From Propionibacteriaceae bacterium (lineage in GTDB: Bacteria > Actinomycetota > Actinomycetes > Propionibacteriales > Propionibacteriaceae): DNA of 64,000 nucleotides. How positions within the stretch are numbered: the stretch's first letter is position 1; each line of letters starts with the position of its first letter. The DNA is taken from NCBI GenBank assembly GCA_905372155.1, contig CAJPNZ010000005.1, positions 1 through 64,000 of the forward strand. The letters run 5' to 3'. Below the pieces are notes generated by a model. The model ran no database searches. It was not told the DNA's origin and worked only from the letters and a program-made list of their open reading frames with translations. Positions 45,615 to 54,733 of this stretch are shown here, piece by piece. The position numbers and the translations under genes were made by a program.

Positions 45615-46499
45615 TCAGGGCGTCAGGGTCGCGACGTGCATCCTGCGCCCGATCCACCATGCGGCGGCGCCGAAGACGGCGAAACCCGCAAGATCCGAGC
45701 AGGCTGCCTCCCAGGAGATCTCCGAGGTCGCCTTGAGCGCGGCAACACCGCCCGTGAACAGCGCATACCCGAAGGCGAAGACGTTGTTGGCCACGTGGAC
45801 GGCGATCGCGGCTTCCAGGCCACCCGTGGCCCACACCAGGGTCCCTGCGATCAGCCCGAAACCCAATCGGTGCGCGAAGAGCGCGATGTTCTGATTTCCG
45901 TGGAAGAGCGCGAAAACCAGCGCCGAACACAGAATGCCGACCCAGGCCCTGCCCGCCAGGGAACCGATGGCCTGTTGCAGGTAACCGCGGAAGAAGAACT
46001 CCTCCGCGGCCGCCTGCAGAGGCGAGGTGATGAGGATCAGCACGAGATAGACCACCCAGTCGGATTGGGCCGCCTGCCAGGCCATGCTCCCGCCGCGCAC
46101 GAGCCACATGACGACGTTCAGCACCGCTGCCGCCACCACGAAGCAGATCAGCAGGTATCGCCAGCGTCCCCCGGGCTGGACGGAGATCGCCCAGGCGGCC
46201 TTCCTGCCGTGCCAGTACCGGTGGATCAGCGGCACGAACAGCAACAAACCCGCGATCCCGAGATGACTCGCCAGGATCCCGTCGGGTAGTTCATAGGCCA
46301 GCGCCCGGGACCGGTAATCCTCGAAGTTCGGTTGCCCCCTGAGCAACCAGCCGATCCCCAGCACGACCTGGGCCAGCAGCTGCGCCACCACCAGGAAGGC
46401 CAGGAACGCGCCCAGCAGACCCATCACCAGTTTCACGGGATCCTCGCCCCGCAGGGCAACCGGATACCTGAGCCCCGATCCGGGCGGACGGGCGATCAC
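45615..46499 (-). CDS. CPBP-family intramembrane metalloprotease
   Basis: This 294-residue membrane protein has about seven hydrophobic helices. Catalytic motifs are EEFFFRG, FALFHGNQN and HVANN, as in the CPBP (Rce1-like, Abi) family. It starts with GTG at 46499 overlapping the previous gene's stop (GTGA). Roles in this family range from prenyl-protein processing to bacteriocin self-immunity; no precise role can be given. Confidence 0.82.
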   Translation of the reverse strand: MIARPPGSGLRYPVALRGEDPVKLVMGLLGAFLAFLVVAQLLAQVVLGIGWLLRGQPNFEDYRSRALAYELPDGILASHLGIAGLLLFVPLIHRYWHGRKAAWAISVQPGGRWRYLLICFVVAAAVLNVVMWLVRGGSMAWQAAQSDWVVYLVLILITSPLQAAAEEFFFRGYLQQAIGSLAGRAWVGILCSALVFALFHGNQNIALFAHRLGFGLIAGTLVWATGGLEAAIAVHVANNVFAFGYALFTGGVAALKATSEISWEAACSDLAGFAVFGAAAWWIGRRMHVATLTP

Positions 46500-47299
46500 G
46501 CGGCGGTCACGGGATTGCTCAGCACCCCGAGCCCATCGATCTCCACCGAAACCACGTCCCCGTCGACCATCGGACCCACCCCCGCCGGGGTTCCGGTGAG
46601 GATGACGTCCCCGGGAAGCAGGGTCGCGAACGAGGAGATGTAGGTCACCAGTTCCGGAATGCCCCGGAGCATCTGGGATGTGTTTCCCCGCTGCCGCACA
46701 TCTTCTCCCACCCGGGTCTCGATCGCGAGATGCCCCGCCTCCGCCGGGGCGAGGTGCGTGTTGATCCAGGGACCGAGGGGACAGAAGGTGTCGCACCCCT
46801 TGGCCCGGAACCACTGGTCGTCCTCCCTCTGCCAGTCCCGCGCGGTCACGTCGTTGGCGATGGTGTAACCGAACACCACCTCGGCCACCCTCCGCGCCGG
46901 AACCTGCTTGCAGATCCGCCCGATGACGATGGCCAGCTCGCCCTCATGGTGCAGATCCCTGCATCCCTCGGGGCGCACGATGGGCTCATTGGGTCCGATC
47001 ACGCAGGTATTCGGTTTGAGGAACAGCATCGGTTCCTCCGGGACCGGTGCTCCCTGTTCGGCGGCGTGATCGGCGTAGTTGCGCCCGATCGCGACGATCT
47101 TGCTGCGGGGAATGACGGGAGCGAGCAGCCGGACATCCGCGAGGTCGTGCCTGGCGCCCGTGTAATTGACGGGCACCCCGGCCAGCGGGTCCCCCGTTAT
47201 CGCGGCGACGGTTTCCGGGTGCTCCCCGCCGTCGACCTCCAACTCGATGATGCCGTAGGCGGGATCCTTGCCGGCCACGGCGAAACGGGCGATGCGCAT
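46496..47299 (-). CDS. Fumarylacetoacetate hydrolase family protein
   Basis: This 267-residue FAH-family protein has IGRNYADHAAE, LHHEGELAIVIG (metal-binding Glu residues), YTIANDVTARDWQ and LTGTPAGVGP. It hydrolyses a C-C bond in a small 2-oxo acid or decarboxylates oxaloacetate. It is coupled to the CPBP gene. The substrate cannot be read from the sequence. Confidence 0.88.
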   Translation of the reverse strand: MRIARFAVAGKDPAYGIIELEVDGGEHPETVAAITGDPLAGVPVNYTGARHDLADVRLLAPVIPRSKIVAIGRNYADHAAEQGAPVPEEPMLFLKPNTCVIGPNEPIVRPEGCRDLHHEGELAIVIGRICKQVPARRVAEVVFGYTIANDVTARDWQREDDQWFRAKGCDTFCPLGPWINTHLAPAEAGHLAIETRVGEDVRQRGNTSQMLRGIPELVTYISSFATLLPGDVILTGTPAGVGPMVDGDVVSVEIDGLGVLSNPVTAA

Positions 47300-47412
47300 G
47301 CCGCAAGCCTAGCGACGGAACCGGGAACGGGGCGCGGGGCCGCGGCGGTCGCGCCCATCTCGGGAAGTGGGAACCGCATTGCCGCCGCCGATGACACGCC
47401 TAGTCTTCCCGC

Positions 47413-48468
47413 ATGACACGACAGACCCTGGCAGTTATTGGCGGCGACGGCATCGGCCCGGAGGTAACCGCCGAGGCGCTCAAGGTACTGCGGGCCGCCG
47501 CGGGCGAAAACGCCTTCGAGGAGGTTCACTTCGATCTCGGGGCGGAGCATTGGTTGCGCACCGGAGAGGTCCTGCCCGACTCCACGCTGGAGGATCTGCG
47601 GGCCACGGACGCCATCCTGCTCGGGGCGGTCGGGGCGGCGCCCGGTTCGGACAGGATCCCGAGTGGCCTGCTGGAGCGAGGGCTGCTGTTGAGGCTGAGG
47701 TTCGCCTTCGATCACGCCGTGAACCTGCGACCGTCGCGGCTCTACGCGGGGGTTTCCACCCCCCTGTCCCCCGAGGTCGTGGCCCGGGGCGACATCGACT
47801 TCGTGGTGGTACGTGAGGGAACCGAGGGGCTTTACTGCGGCAATGGCGGCGCGGTGCGGGCCGGCACCCCCCAGGAGATCGCCACCGAGGTTTCCGTCAA
47901 CACCGCGTTCGGGGTGGAACGGGTGATTCGTGACGCGTTCACACGCGCCCGGGCGCGGAGCGGCAGGATCACCCTGCTGCACAAGCACAACGTCCTGGTC
48001 AACGCCGGGGGCCTGTGGCGCCGGCTCTTCGATCAGATCGGTGAGGAGTTCCCCGATGTCGCGCGCGACTACCTGCACATCGACGCCGCCATGATCGCCA
48101 TGGTGGTCGACCCGGCCCGGTTCGACGTGATCGTCACCGACAATCTGTTCGGCGACATCGTCACGGACCTGGCCGCGGCGGTCACGGGGGGCATCGGCCT
48201 GGCGGCCTCCGCGAACATCAATCCGGCGGGCGAACACCCGTCGATGTTCGAGCCCGTTCACGGCTCGGCGCCGGACATCGCCGGCCGGGGAATCGCCGAC
48301 CCGACCGCGGCCATCAGCTCCGTGGCCCTGTTGCTGGCGCACCTGGGGCACCCCGAGGCGGCCCGCCGCGTTGACGACGTGGTTGCCGCCGACATCGCGG
48401 GGCGCCGTCCCGGTCCCGTCAGGACCTCCGAGGTCGGGGACCGGATCGCCGCTGCCGTGGCCGGATGA
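47413..48468 (+). CDS. leuB: 3-isopropylmalate dehydrogenase
   Basis: This 351-residue LeuB oxidises 3-isopropylmalate in leucine synthesis. Conserved features are GGDGIGPEV, LRFAFDHAVNLRPSRLY, VREGTEGLY, HKHNVL and FEPVHGSAPDIAG. The LRxxxDxxxNLRP pattern favours isopropylmalate, although tartrate or homoisocitrate dehydrogenases are close relatives. It stands apart from leuCD (36970-39000). Confidence 0.92.
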   Translation: MTRQTLAVIGGDGIGPEVTAEALKVLRAAAGENAFEEVHFDLGAEHWLRTGEVLPDSTLEDLRATDAILLGAVGAAPGSDRIPSGLLERGLLLRLRFAFDHAVNLRPSRLYAGVSTPLSPEVVARGDIDFVVVREGTEGLYCGNGGAVRAGTPQEIATEVSVNTAFGVERVIRDAFTRARARSGRITLLHKHNVLVNAGGLWRRLFDQIGEEFPDVARDYLHIDAAMIAMVVDPARFDVIVTDNLFGDIVTDLAAAVTGGIGLAASANINPAGEHPSMFEPVHGSAPDIAGRGIADPTAAISSVALLLAHLGHPEAARRVDDVVAADIAGRRPGPVRTSEVGDRIAAAVAG

Positions 48469-48481
48469 TCCGCGAGGCGAA

Positions 48482-48511
48482 GGGGGCCGGACCCGATCGG
48501 GTCCGGCCCCC
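48482..48511. terminator. Terminator after leuB
   Basis: GGGGGCCGGACCCG followed directly by its reverse complement forms a perfect 30-bp palindrome, with a short T-containing tail on the plus strand. It separates the convergent leuB and flotillin genes. Confidence 0.85.
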
Positions 48512-48528
48512 TCGTGTTCCCGGGATTT

Positions 48529-50031
48529 TCACTCGGCGGTTTCGCCCTTGAGCACCTTTCCGCTCGTGTGACCTTTCAGGATGTCGAGCAGGTCGATGCC
48601 GGTGGTGTTCTTGATCATCTCGACGGTCTGCAGCACGTTGTCGTTGACCTGGCGGGGCAGCGCGGCCGCTCCTTCCGTGGAGACGACGGTGAGTTTGTCG
48701 ATGCTGCCCATGGGGGCGGCGACCTTCTCGGCAACCTGCGGCAGCACCTCGACGAGCATCTGCAGCACCGCGGCCTCGTTGTAGTTCGCGAAGGCCGCGG
48801 CCCGTTTGTTCATGGCCTCCGCCTCGGCGCTACCGACGGCGAGGGCCGCGGCGGCCTTTGCCTCACCCTCGGCGCGGATGGCATCCGCCTCGGCGATGCG
48901 GCGTGCCTTCTCGGCCTCGCCGCGGCGCGCGCCCTCGATGGCCTCGGCCTCGGCGAGCGCGGCACGGCGCTGTTTCTCGCCCTCACCGGTGAGGCGTGCG
49001 GTCTCGGCCTGGGCCTCTGCGTTGGCGATGGCGGCCGCCTTGCGGGCCTCGGCCTCGAAGATCTCGGAATTGCGCCGTCCCTGGGCCGCGGTTTCGGTCT
49101 CGTACCGCTTCGCGTCCGCGGGCTTGCGGACCTCGGTGTCGAGCTGGCGATCCTTCAGAGCGGCCTGGCGCACGGCCACCTTCTCCTGCTCGGTGAGGAT
49201 GGCCTGATCGCGGTCGGCCTGGGCGAGCGGCCCGGCGGCGGCCGCCTGGGCGCGAGCGGCATCCGTCTCGGCCTTGATCTCGGCCTCCTTGAGCACGAGA
49301 GCCCGCTCCGAGATCGCGATCTCCTGTTCGGCGGCCAGCCTCGCCTGCTCGGCTTCCCTTCGAGCGTCGGCTTCGGCGATCGCAGCGATCTGGCCGACCT
49401 TGGCCGACTCCGGGCGCCCCAGGTCGGATAGGTAGGTGCCGTCGTCCGTAATGTCCTGGATCTGGAAGGTGTCGAGCACCAGGCCCTGACCGGTCAGGGA
49501 GGCCTCGGACTCGTCGGCCACCCGCTGGGCGAAGGCGGCGCGATCACGGATGATCTGCTCCACGGAAAGACCACCGACGATGGACCGGAGCGCACCCGCG
49601 AGGGTTTCCTGGGTGAACGTCTCGATCTCCTCCTGCTGCATCAGGAAGCGCTGCGCGGCAGCACGGATGGAGTCCTCGTTGCCCCCCACCTTGACGATCG
49701 CGACGCCGTCGAGGTTCAGTTTGATGCCCTGACCGGAGACCGCGTTGCGGATCTGCACCATGATGCGACGGCTGGACAGGTCGAGCACGTGCAGACGCTG
49801 GATCAGGGGAATCACGAAGACGCCGCCGCCCATGATGACCTTCTGGCCGGACAGGTCGGTGGAAACCAGACCGGTTTCAGGATTGGTGACTGCCTTTCCC
49901 TTCTGACCCGTGATGATGTAGGCCTCGTTCGGACGGGCCACCCGGTACCGGCTGGCGACCAACCAGATCACCAGGGCGATCAGTAGGATTATGCCTCCCA
50001 CTCCGGTGATCAGGGAGGAGAAATTATTCAT
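48529..50031 (-). CDS. Flotillin-like SPFH protein
   Basis: This 500-residue protein has an N-terminal membrane hairpin (about 8-26), an SPFH domain (about 30-200) and a long Ala/Glu/Arg coiled coil with repeated AEAEA-type heptads. Bacterial flotillins organise membrane microdomains and oligomerise into cages. The NfeD-type gene 26 bp upstream is the usual partner. The C-terminal 60 residues resemble the flotillin tail (VEVLPQVAEKVAAPMGSI). Confidence 0.9.
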   Translation of the reverse strand: MNNFSSLITGVGGIILLIALVIWLVASRYRVARPNEAYIITGQKGKAVTNPETGLVSTDLSGQKVIMGGGVFVIPLIQRLHVLDLSSRRIMVQIRNAVSGQGIKLNLDGVAIVKVGGNEDSIRAAAQRFLMQQEEIETFTQETLAGALRSIVGGLSVEQIIRDRAAFAQRVADESEASLTGQGLVLDTFQIQDITDDGTYLSDLGRPESAKVGQIAAIAEADARREAEQARLAAEQEIAISERALVLKEAEIKAETDAARAQAAAAGPLAQADRDQAILTEQEKVAVRQAALKDRQLDTEVRKPADAKRYETETAAQGRRNSEIFEAEARKAAAIANAEAQAETARLTGEGEKQRRAALAEAEAIEGARRGEAEKARRIAEADAIRAEGEAKAAAALAVGSAEAEAMNKRAAAFANYNEAAVLQMLVEVLPQVAEKVAAPMGSIDKLTVVSTEGAAALPRQVNDNVLQTVEMIKNTTGIDLLDILKGHTSGKVLKGETAE

Positions 50032-50057
50032 GAATGCTTGGACCTTTCTGTTTCCGT

Positions 50058-50561
50058 TCAGGATTGGGGAAGTTCATCTGCGGTGGGGCGAACCTCGACG
50101 GCTGTGGGAGACAGAACTCCGGACACCCAGACCGAGGTTCCCGCGGGAATCGGCAATTCCGCCCGCGCCGCACGCTTGTGGGTTCCGACCCGGATTTCAC
50201 CGAAGCCGCCTTCCGGAATGTCCGTGATGACGCAGGCCTCCGCACCGATCAGGTGATCGCTGCGGAGCGCCTGCCCGGTTTCCGCGCCTTTCAACCAGCG
50301 GGTGAGGGCCACCGCCCCCCAGCCAGCCAGACTTCCCGCGACCATGCCGACCAAGGAGGCCAACCACAAGCTGTCCGTGAATTCCTGGACGGCCACCCCG
50401 CCGAACCCGAAGGCCCCGATGAAGGCGGCGATGACCGAGGTTGAGAAGACCTCGGAATCCAAGCCGTCGAAATGAAGAGCAGAATCCAACAGATCCCCCA
50501 GGATCAAGGACACCAGCAGGACCGCGATTCCTACGACTCCGAGAATCAGGAAGACGCTCAC
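50058..50561 (-). CDS. NfeD-like membrane protein, flotillin partner
   Basis: This 167-residue protein has three hydrophobic segments (about 3-24, 45-62, 68-86) and a C-terminal soluble OB-fold-like domain (about 100-167; IGAEACVITDIPEGGFGEIR). This is the layout of short NfeD/YuaF proteins, which interact with flotillin. It lies directly upstream of the flotillin gene on the same strand. Confidence 0.8.
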   Translation of the reverse strand: MSVFLILGVVGIAVLLVSLILGDLLDSALHFDGLDSEVFSTSVIAAFIGAFGFGGVAVQEFTDSLWLASLVGMVAGSLAGWGAVALTRWLKGAETGQALRSDHLIGAEACVITDIPEGGFGEIRVGTHKRAARAELPIPAGTSVWVSGVLSPTAVEVRPTADELPQS

Positions 50562-50741
50562 CCTGTGACCCTCCTGTCGTGTACTACGGGTTCAATTCTA
50601 TCAATCCGGGGGTGCAGGGCAGCGTGTGCCCAGTCTCCCGGCAAAGCGGTTGAGAAGCAACGAGCGCCCCGGGTCTGATGATCTGGCAGCACATCGGAGG
50701 CTCGGTATGCCGAACCACTCGGCTCGAACCATCGGAGGCAT

Positions 50742-53303
50742 TCACTCCCAGTGCAGGCGAATCGCCGAGGTGAGCTGCCACGGATCGATGTCGCGCACCG
50801 CACGCACGATGCCCTCACCCTCAGGGCTACGGGCGTACCGAACCTCCCCCTCCCCCACCCATCGCCGCCAGGCGAGCAGGTAGGCATCCGCTCGGTCCCT
50901 GTTGGAGGCGAGCACGCTCGGGACCGGATGCCAGGTCTCCAGAGCGGTTTCCCGCCCGATCAGGCCGAGCCTCAACACGTCCCGGGGCCGGGGCGGGTCG
51001 GCAGTGAGACGGGAGATCAGGTAGCGGGGTCGGGAAACGGGTTGCAGCGCCTCGTCCAGTGCCTCCGCGAACCTGGCCGATTCCTCCGCGGGCACCCCGG
51101 ACAGCCGGCAGCGCAGTTCCTGTCCCTTGACCTCCACCACGACCGCTCCGGCTCCCGCGCTGACCAGCCCGCGCGCCCGGAGGGCGTCGGCGACCGCTCT
51201 GGCCACCCTGCCAACGCTAACCTTCGCGGCCAGCCCGGTGAGCCTGCGTCCCGCCAGGATCATCCGAACGAGCAGCTCCGTTCCAGCCAGCGCCAGCGCG
51301 AGGATCGACCAGGACAGCAGCCCGAGCACCGCCAGCACCAGGGCCGCGCCCAGCAACCAGGGCCACAGAGGAAATCCCGGTCCTCGGGGAACCGCACCCT
51401 CGGAACTGTTTCCGGTAGGTGGTTTCTTCGTCCCGGATCTGACCCGCACCACCGACACCTCCCGGCCGGTCCTGATCCGCGGGTCGTTCCATTGATCCGC
51501 AACCCGGTCGCGTTCACGGGAACGCCGGGCCGCAAGAACGTTGGCGGCCTCGATCCCGTCCACCCCCGGATGGCGGAATTCGCTGAACCCGTCGGTCAGG
51601 TGCGCCACCCCGTCCACCAGATCGCCCTGCTCATCGGGAGCGAGATAGCCATGATGCTTGCGCACGAGACGCCGCCAGTCCGCGTCCCCCATCACCCCGT
51701 CGGCGATGCAGGCCACCGACCAGTTGATCGCGACCTTTCCCGGATTCTCCGGGTCGCGTCGTAGGCTGCGCCCGCGAAGCTGAACCACGGCACCGGGCGT
51801 GGTTGCGCTGGTCAGGTCCACCAGGCAGTTGACGCCCGGGGCGTCCCATCCCTCCCCCAGCAGCCCACGGGTGCCTATCAGGAGCCTGGTGCCACCCATC
51901 TGGAAGAAATCGGTAACCACCGGCACCCACTGGCGGACGTTCCAACCGACCACCCGCACCAGCCCCTCCTCCTCCGCGGTATCCAAGGAGTGCCCGGGGA
52001 GCCGTTCCGCGGCGAAGTCCACCAGCGCCCGGGCGCTGGACGGGGTTCCCGCGACGACCCCTGCGGTGACGAGCAACGGTTCGAGGCGCTGCCCGACCGG
52101 GTTCTCGGCCAAGGCCTTCAGCGTCTGCCAGGCCGATCCCGAGTCCGCGGTCACCACGTCGCGTAGACCACGTGGCAGCGCGGTCGCCCGCTCGAAGTCG
52201 CACACCACCAGGGCACGCAGGTCAGCGCCGAGGTTCTCCTCCTCCAGAGTTGCTATCTCAACCGCGGCGAGAGCCTTGGACGCGCTTCGGGCCATAACCC
52301 GGTCCATGGTGGAGGCAGCAGCGCTGATGCCTCGCCGGCTCCACCGATATCCGATGGACGGGAGAACCTCCCGAACCTCGGCGATCAGGGCGCGGTCCCG
52401 CGGATCGGGACTGTCGACCAGAGGAAGAAGCCACTGGTTGAGCACCACCACCCAGTCCTCGACTCCGGGATCGCGTCGATGCCGCTCGCCGAACGGCACT
52501 CCGACGGGCGGCTCGGCGTAACCCGCGTGAGCCAGGCGCAGCATGGCATCGGTCAGGCGTCCGTCGGCGACCGCGAGGTCCTCCCAGGAGACGTTGGCCT
52601 GCAGCTTTGCCACCGCCTCGAAGAGAGGGACGCTCGCCACGTCCGGGGCGCTGAGGTGAGTCAGCAGTTCCTGGATCCTTCCCTGTTGCTCCCCCAGCCA
52701 GTCGCGTTCGGCGGCGGTGGGGCACGTCAGCCAACCGAGCTCCTGGTAGGGGACCAGGTCCCCGGCCACCACAACTTGGGGAATGTTCGCGGAGTAGGTG
52801 ATCTCGCCGAAGAGCTCGTTCTCCAGGGCTGCTTCCGGCCCGGTCAGGGCGATTGCCGGGGTGGCGGTCAGACCCAGCACGACGGCATCGGGCAACAGCC
52901 CGAGCACCTCGGACAGCAGCCGACCCCATACCCGGAGCAGGTGATGGCATTCGTCCAGGACGATCATCAGGTTCTCCGTGGCTGCGAGCTCGGCCACCAG
53001 AGCCTTTCCGTTCGGGTGCAGGCGGGCCAGCTGCGTGCCCCCACCGGGGTCGTCGCCGAAATTGGCAAGTGCCTGATAGGTCAGGCAGCGAACTTCCGGC
53101 GCGGCGGCCTGCCACTGGCCGCGAATGGCGATGTTCGGACTGAAAATCACACCGGTGCGCCCCGACTCGCGGATCGCCCGCACACCTACCATGGTCTTGC
53201 CGGCGCCCGGCGGCAGGACGATCCAACCCCTGGAAACCCCCGCCGAGATGTTCTGACGCCAGGCGTCGAGAGCCTCCCGCTGGTGCAACCTCAAGGGCAT
53301 CAA
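50742..53303 (-). CDS. SF2 helicase fused to a membrane domain
   Basis: This 853-residue protein has an N-terminal SF2 helicase core: Walker A PPGAGKT (31-37), DECH box (117-120), GLTATPA (motif III), and QLRGRSLRRDP (motif VI). A linker precedes two long hydrophobic stretches at about 645-682, then about 170 residues with EVKGQELRCRLSGVP-like sequence, unlike any helicase domain I know. The membrane anchor is unusual for a helicase. No partner gene is obvious; it is 57 bp from an MFS gene. It may be a DNA-uptake, defence or cell-envelope factor; none is supported directly. Confidence 0.75.
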   Translation of the reverse strand: MMPLRLHQREALDAWRQNISAGVSRGWIVLPPGAGKTMVGVRAIRESGRTGVIFSPNIAIRGQWQAAAPEVRCLTYQALANFGDDPGGGTQLARLHPNGKALVAELAATENLMIVLDECHHLLRVWGRLLSEVLGLLPDAVVLGLTATPAIALTGPEAALENELFGEITYSANIPQVVVAGDLVPYQELGWLTCPTAAERDWLGEQQGRIQELLTHLSAPDVASVPLFEAVAKLQANVSWEDLAVADGRLTDAMLRLAHAGYAEPPVGVPFGERHRRDPGVEDWVVVLNQWLLPLVDSPDPRDRALIAEVREVLPSIGYRWSRRGISAAASTMDRVMARSASKALAAVEIATLEEENLGADLRALVVCDFERATALPRGLRDVVTADSGSAWQTLKALAENPVGQRLEPLLVTAGVVAGTPSSARALVDFAAERLPGHSLDTAEEEGLVRVVGWNVRQWVPVVTDFFQMGGTRLLIGTRGLLGEGWDAPGVNCLVDLTSATTPGAVVQLRGRSLRRDPENPGKVAINWSVACIADGVMGDADWRRLVRKHHGYLAPDEQGDLVDGVAHLTDGFSEFRHPGVDGIEAANVLAARRSRERDRVADQWNDPRIRTGREVSVVRVRSGTKKPPTGNSSEGAVPRGPGFPLWPWLLGAALVLAVLGLLSWSILALALAGTELLVRMILAGRRLTGLAAKVSVGRVARAVADALRARGLVSAGAGAVVVEVKGQELRCRLSGVPAEESARFAEALDEALQPVSRPRYLISRLTADPPRPRDVLRLGLIGRETALETWHPVPSVLASNRDRADAYLLAWRRWVGEGEVRYARSPEGEGIVRAVRDIDPWQLTSAIRLHWE

Positions 53304-53360
53304 GGTTCCGGAACGCTCTCTACCCGCCCATCGATGCGCTGCTCCCCGGCCCGGCCCATG

Positions 53361-54689
53361 TCAATCGATCCCGGCGTCGCGTTTCTCGGGAAGCAGGAAA
53401 GCGGCACCCGCGGCCAGCGCGAAGGAAACCGCGAAGACCGCGAAGGTGGTCACGATGCCTCCGCCGCCCATCAGCACCGGAACGAGCAGGGGCGCGATTA
53501 TCGACGCGAGCCTACCCACCCCGGCCGCCGCCCCGGTACCGGTGCCACGCAGCGACGTCGGATACAGTTCGGGGCCGATGGCGTACAGCGCACCCCACGC
53601 ACCCAGGTTGAAAAACGACAGGGCACATCCGGCTGCGATGATCATGCCCTCCGTTCCCGCGACCGCGAAACCCAGCGCGGAAAGAGCCGATCCGGCGAGG
53701 AACAGCGCCAGGGTCAGGCGGCGGCCGATGACCTCGATCAACCAGGCCGCCACGGCATATCCGGGAAGTTGGGCCAAGGTGATGATCAGGGTGAACTCGA
53801 AGGACTTGACCAGGGTGAAACCCTGCTTCACCAGCAGCGATGGAATCCAGATGAAGGCCCCGTAGTAGGACAGGTTGATGCAGAACCACACCAACCAGAA
53901 CGCCAGGGTGCGGCGCCTCAGCTGCTTGGAGAACAGGGTGAGCCCGGTCGTCTCGATCGTCTCTCCCCGGTGTTTCGCGGCCTGCTCGGCGGTGTCGATC
54001 GTGGGGCCGTCGTAGGAGGTTTTCGCCGACCTCTCGAAACGCCCGACCGTCGCCTCGGCCTGCTCATAGCGTCCTGCGGTCTCCAGGTATCGCACGGATT
54101 CGGGGGTGCCGAGCCGGATCAGCAGCGCCCACAGGGCAGGCACGGCACCCAGTGCCAGCGCCCAACGCCATCCCTGTTCGGAGCCGGCCACCACGAAATA
54201 CCCGATGATCGCCGACAGGATCCAGCCCACGGCCCAGAATGCCTCCAGCCAGATCACCACGCGGCCCCGGATCCGACGGGGGGCGAATTCCGAGATCAAG
54301 GTGGAGGCAACAGGGAGTTCAGCTCCAAGCCCCAGCCCCACCACGAAACGCAACAGCAGCAGGGCGGCCACCGAGGACACGACGGCCGTGGCCCCGGTAG
54401 CCAGCCCGTAGACCAGGAGCGTGAGCGCGAACACGGAACGACGCCCGATCTTGTCGGCCAGCAATCCACCGAATGTGGCACCCAGGGCCATGCCGACGAA
54501 TCCAATCGAAACGACCCACGACTTGGTGGCGTCGTCCAACCCCCACTGCTGCCCAAGGGCGACGATGACGAAGGAGATCAGGCCCACGTCCATCGCGTCC
54601 AGGGCCCACCCGACCCCCGATGCGCCCAATAATCTGCCGTGTTCGCGCGTCATGGGTAGTCGTTCCAGGCGTTCTGTCCTGGTCAGCAT
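53361..54689 (-). CDS. MFS transporter, sugar/aromatic-acid type
   Basis: This 442-residue major facilitator protein has twelve hydrophobic segments, with GGLLADKIGRRS (loop 2-3 signature) and a related motif VIGRRLT later. It resembles proton-driven transporters of the metabolite:H+ symporter type. I chose the ATG at 54689 because GGAGGAAAATTGAA precedes it. It starts 44 bp downstream of ilvC on the same strand and could be read through from the ilv operon. The substrate is unknown. Confidence 0.85.
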   Translation of the reverse strand: MLTRTERLERLPMTREHGRLLGASGVGWALDAMDVGLISFVIVALGQQWGLDDATKSWVVSIGFVGMALGATFGGLLADKIGRRSVFALTLLVYGLATGATAVVSSVAALLLLRFVVGLGLGAELPVASTLISEFAPRRIRGRVVIWLEAFWAVGWILSAIIGYFVVAGSEQGWRWALALGAVPALWALLIRLGTPESVRYLETAGRYEQAEATVGRFERSAKTSYDGPTIDTAEQAAKHRGETIETTGLTLFSKQLRRRTLAFWLVWFCINLSYYGAFIWIPSLLVKQGFTLVKSFEFTLIITLAQLPGYAVAAWLIEVIGRRLTLALFLAGSALSALGFAVAGTEGMIIAAGCALSFFNLGAWGALYAIGPELYPTSLRGTGTGAAAGVGRLASIIAPLLVPVLMGGGGIVTTFAVFAVSFALAAGAAFLLPEKRDAGID

Positions 54690-54733
54690 TTCAATTTTCC
54701 TCCGATTCGGGGCAACGGGTGCCCGTGTTGGGG

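Noticed and set aside
52479..54632. Plus-strand open frame of 717 codons opposite the helicase and MFS genes.
   Set aside because: It spans two clear genes and their gap on the other strand; composition is Gly/Gln/Arg-rich as expected for a shadow frame.
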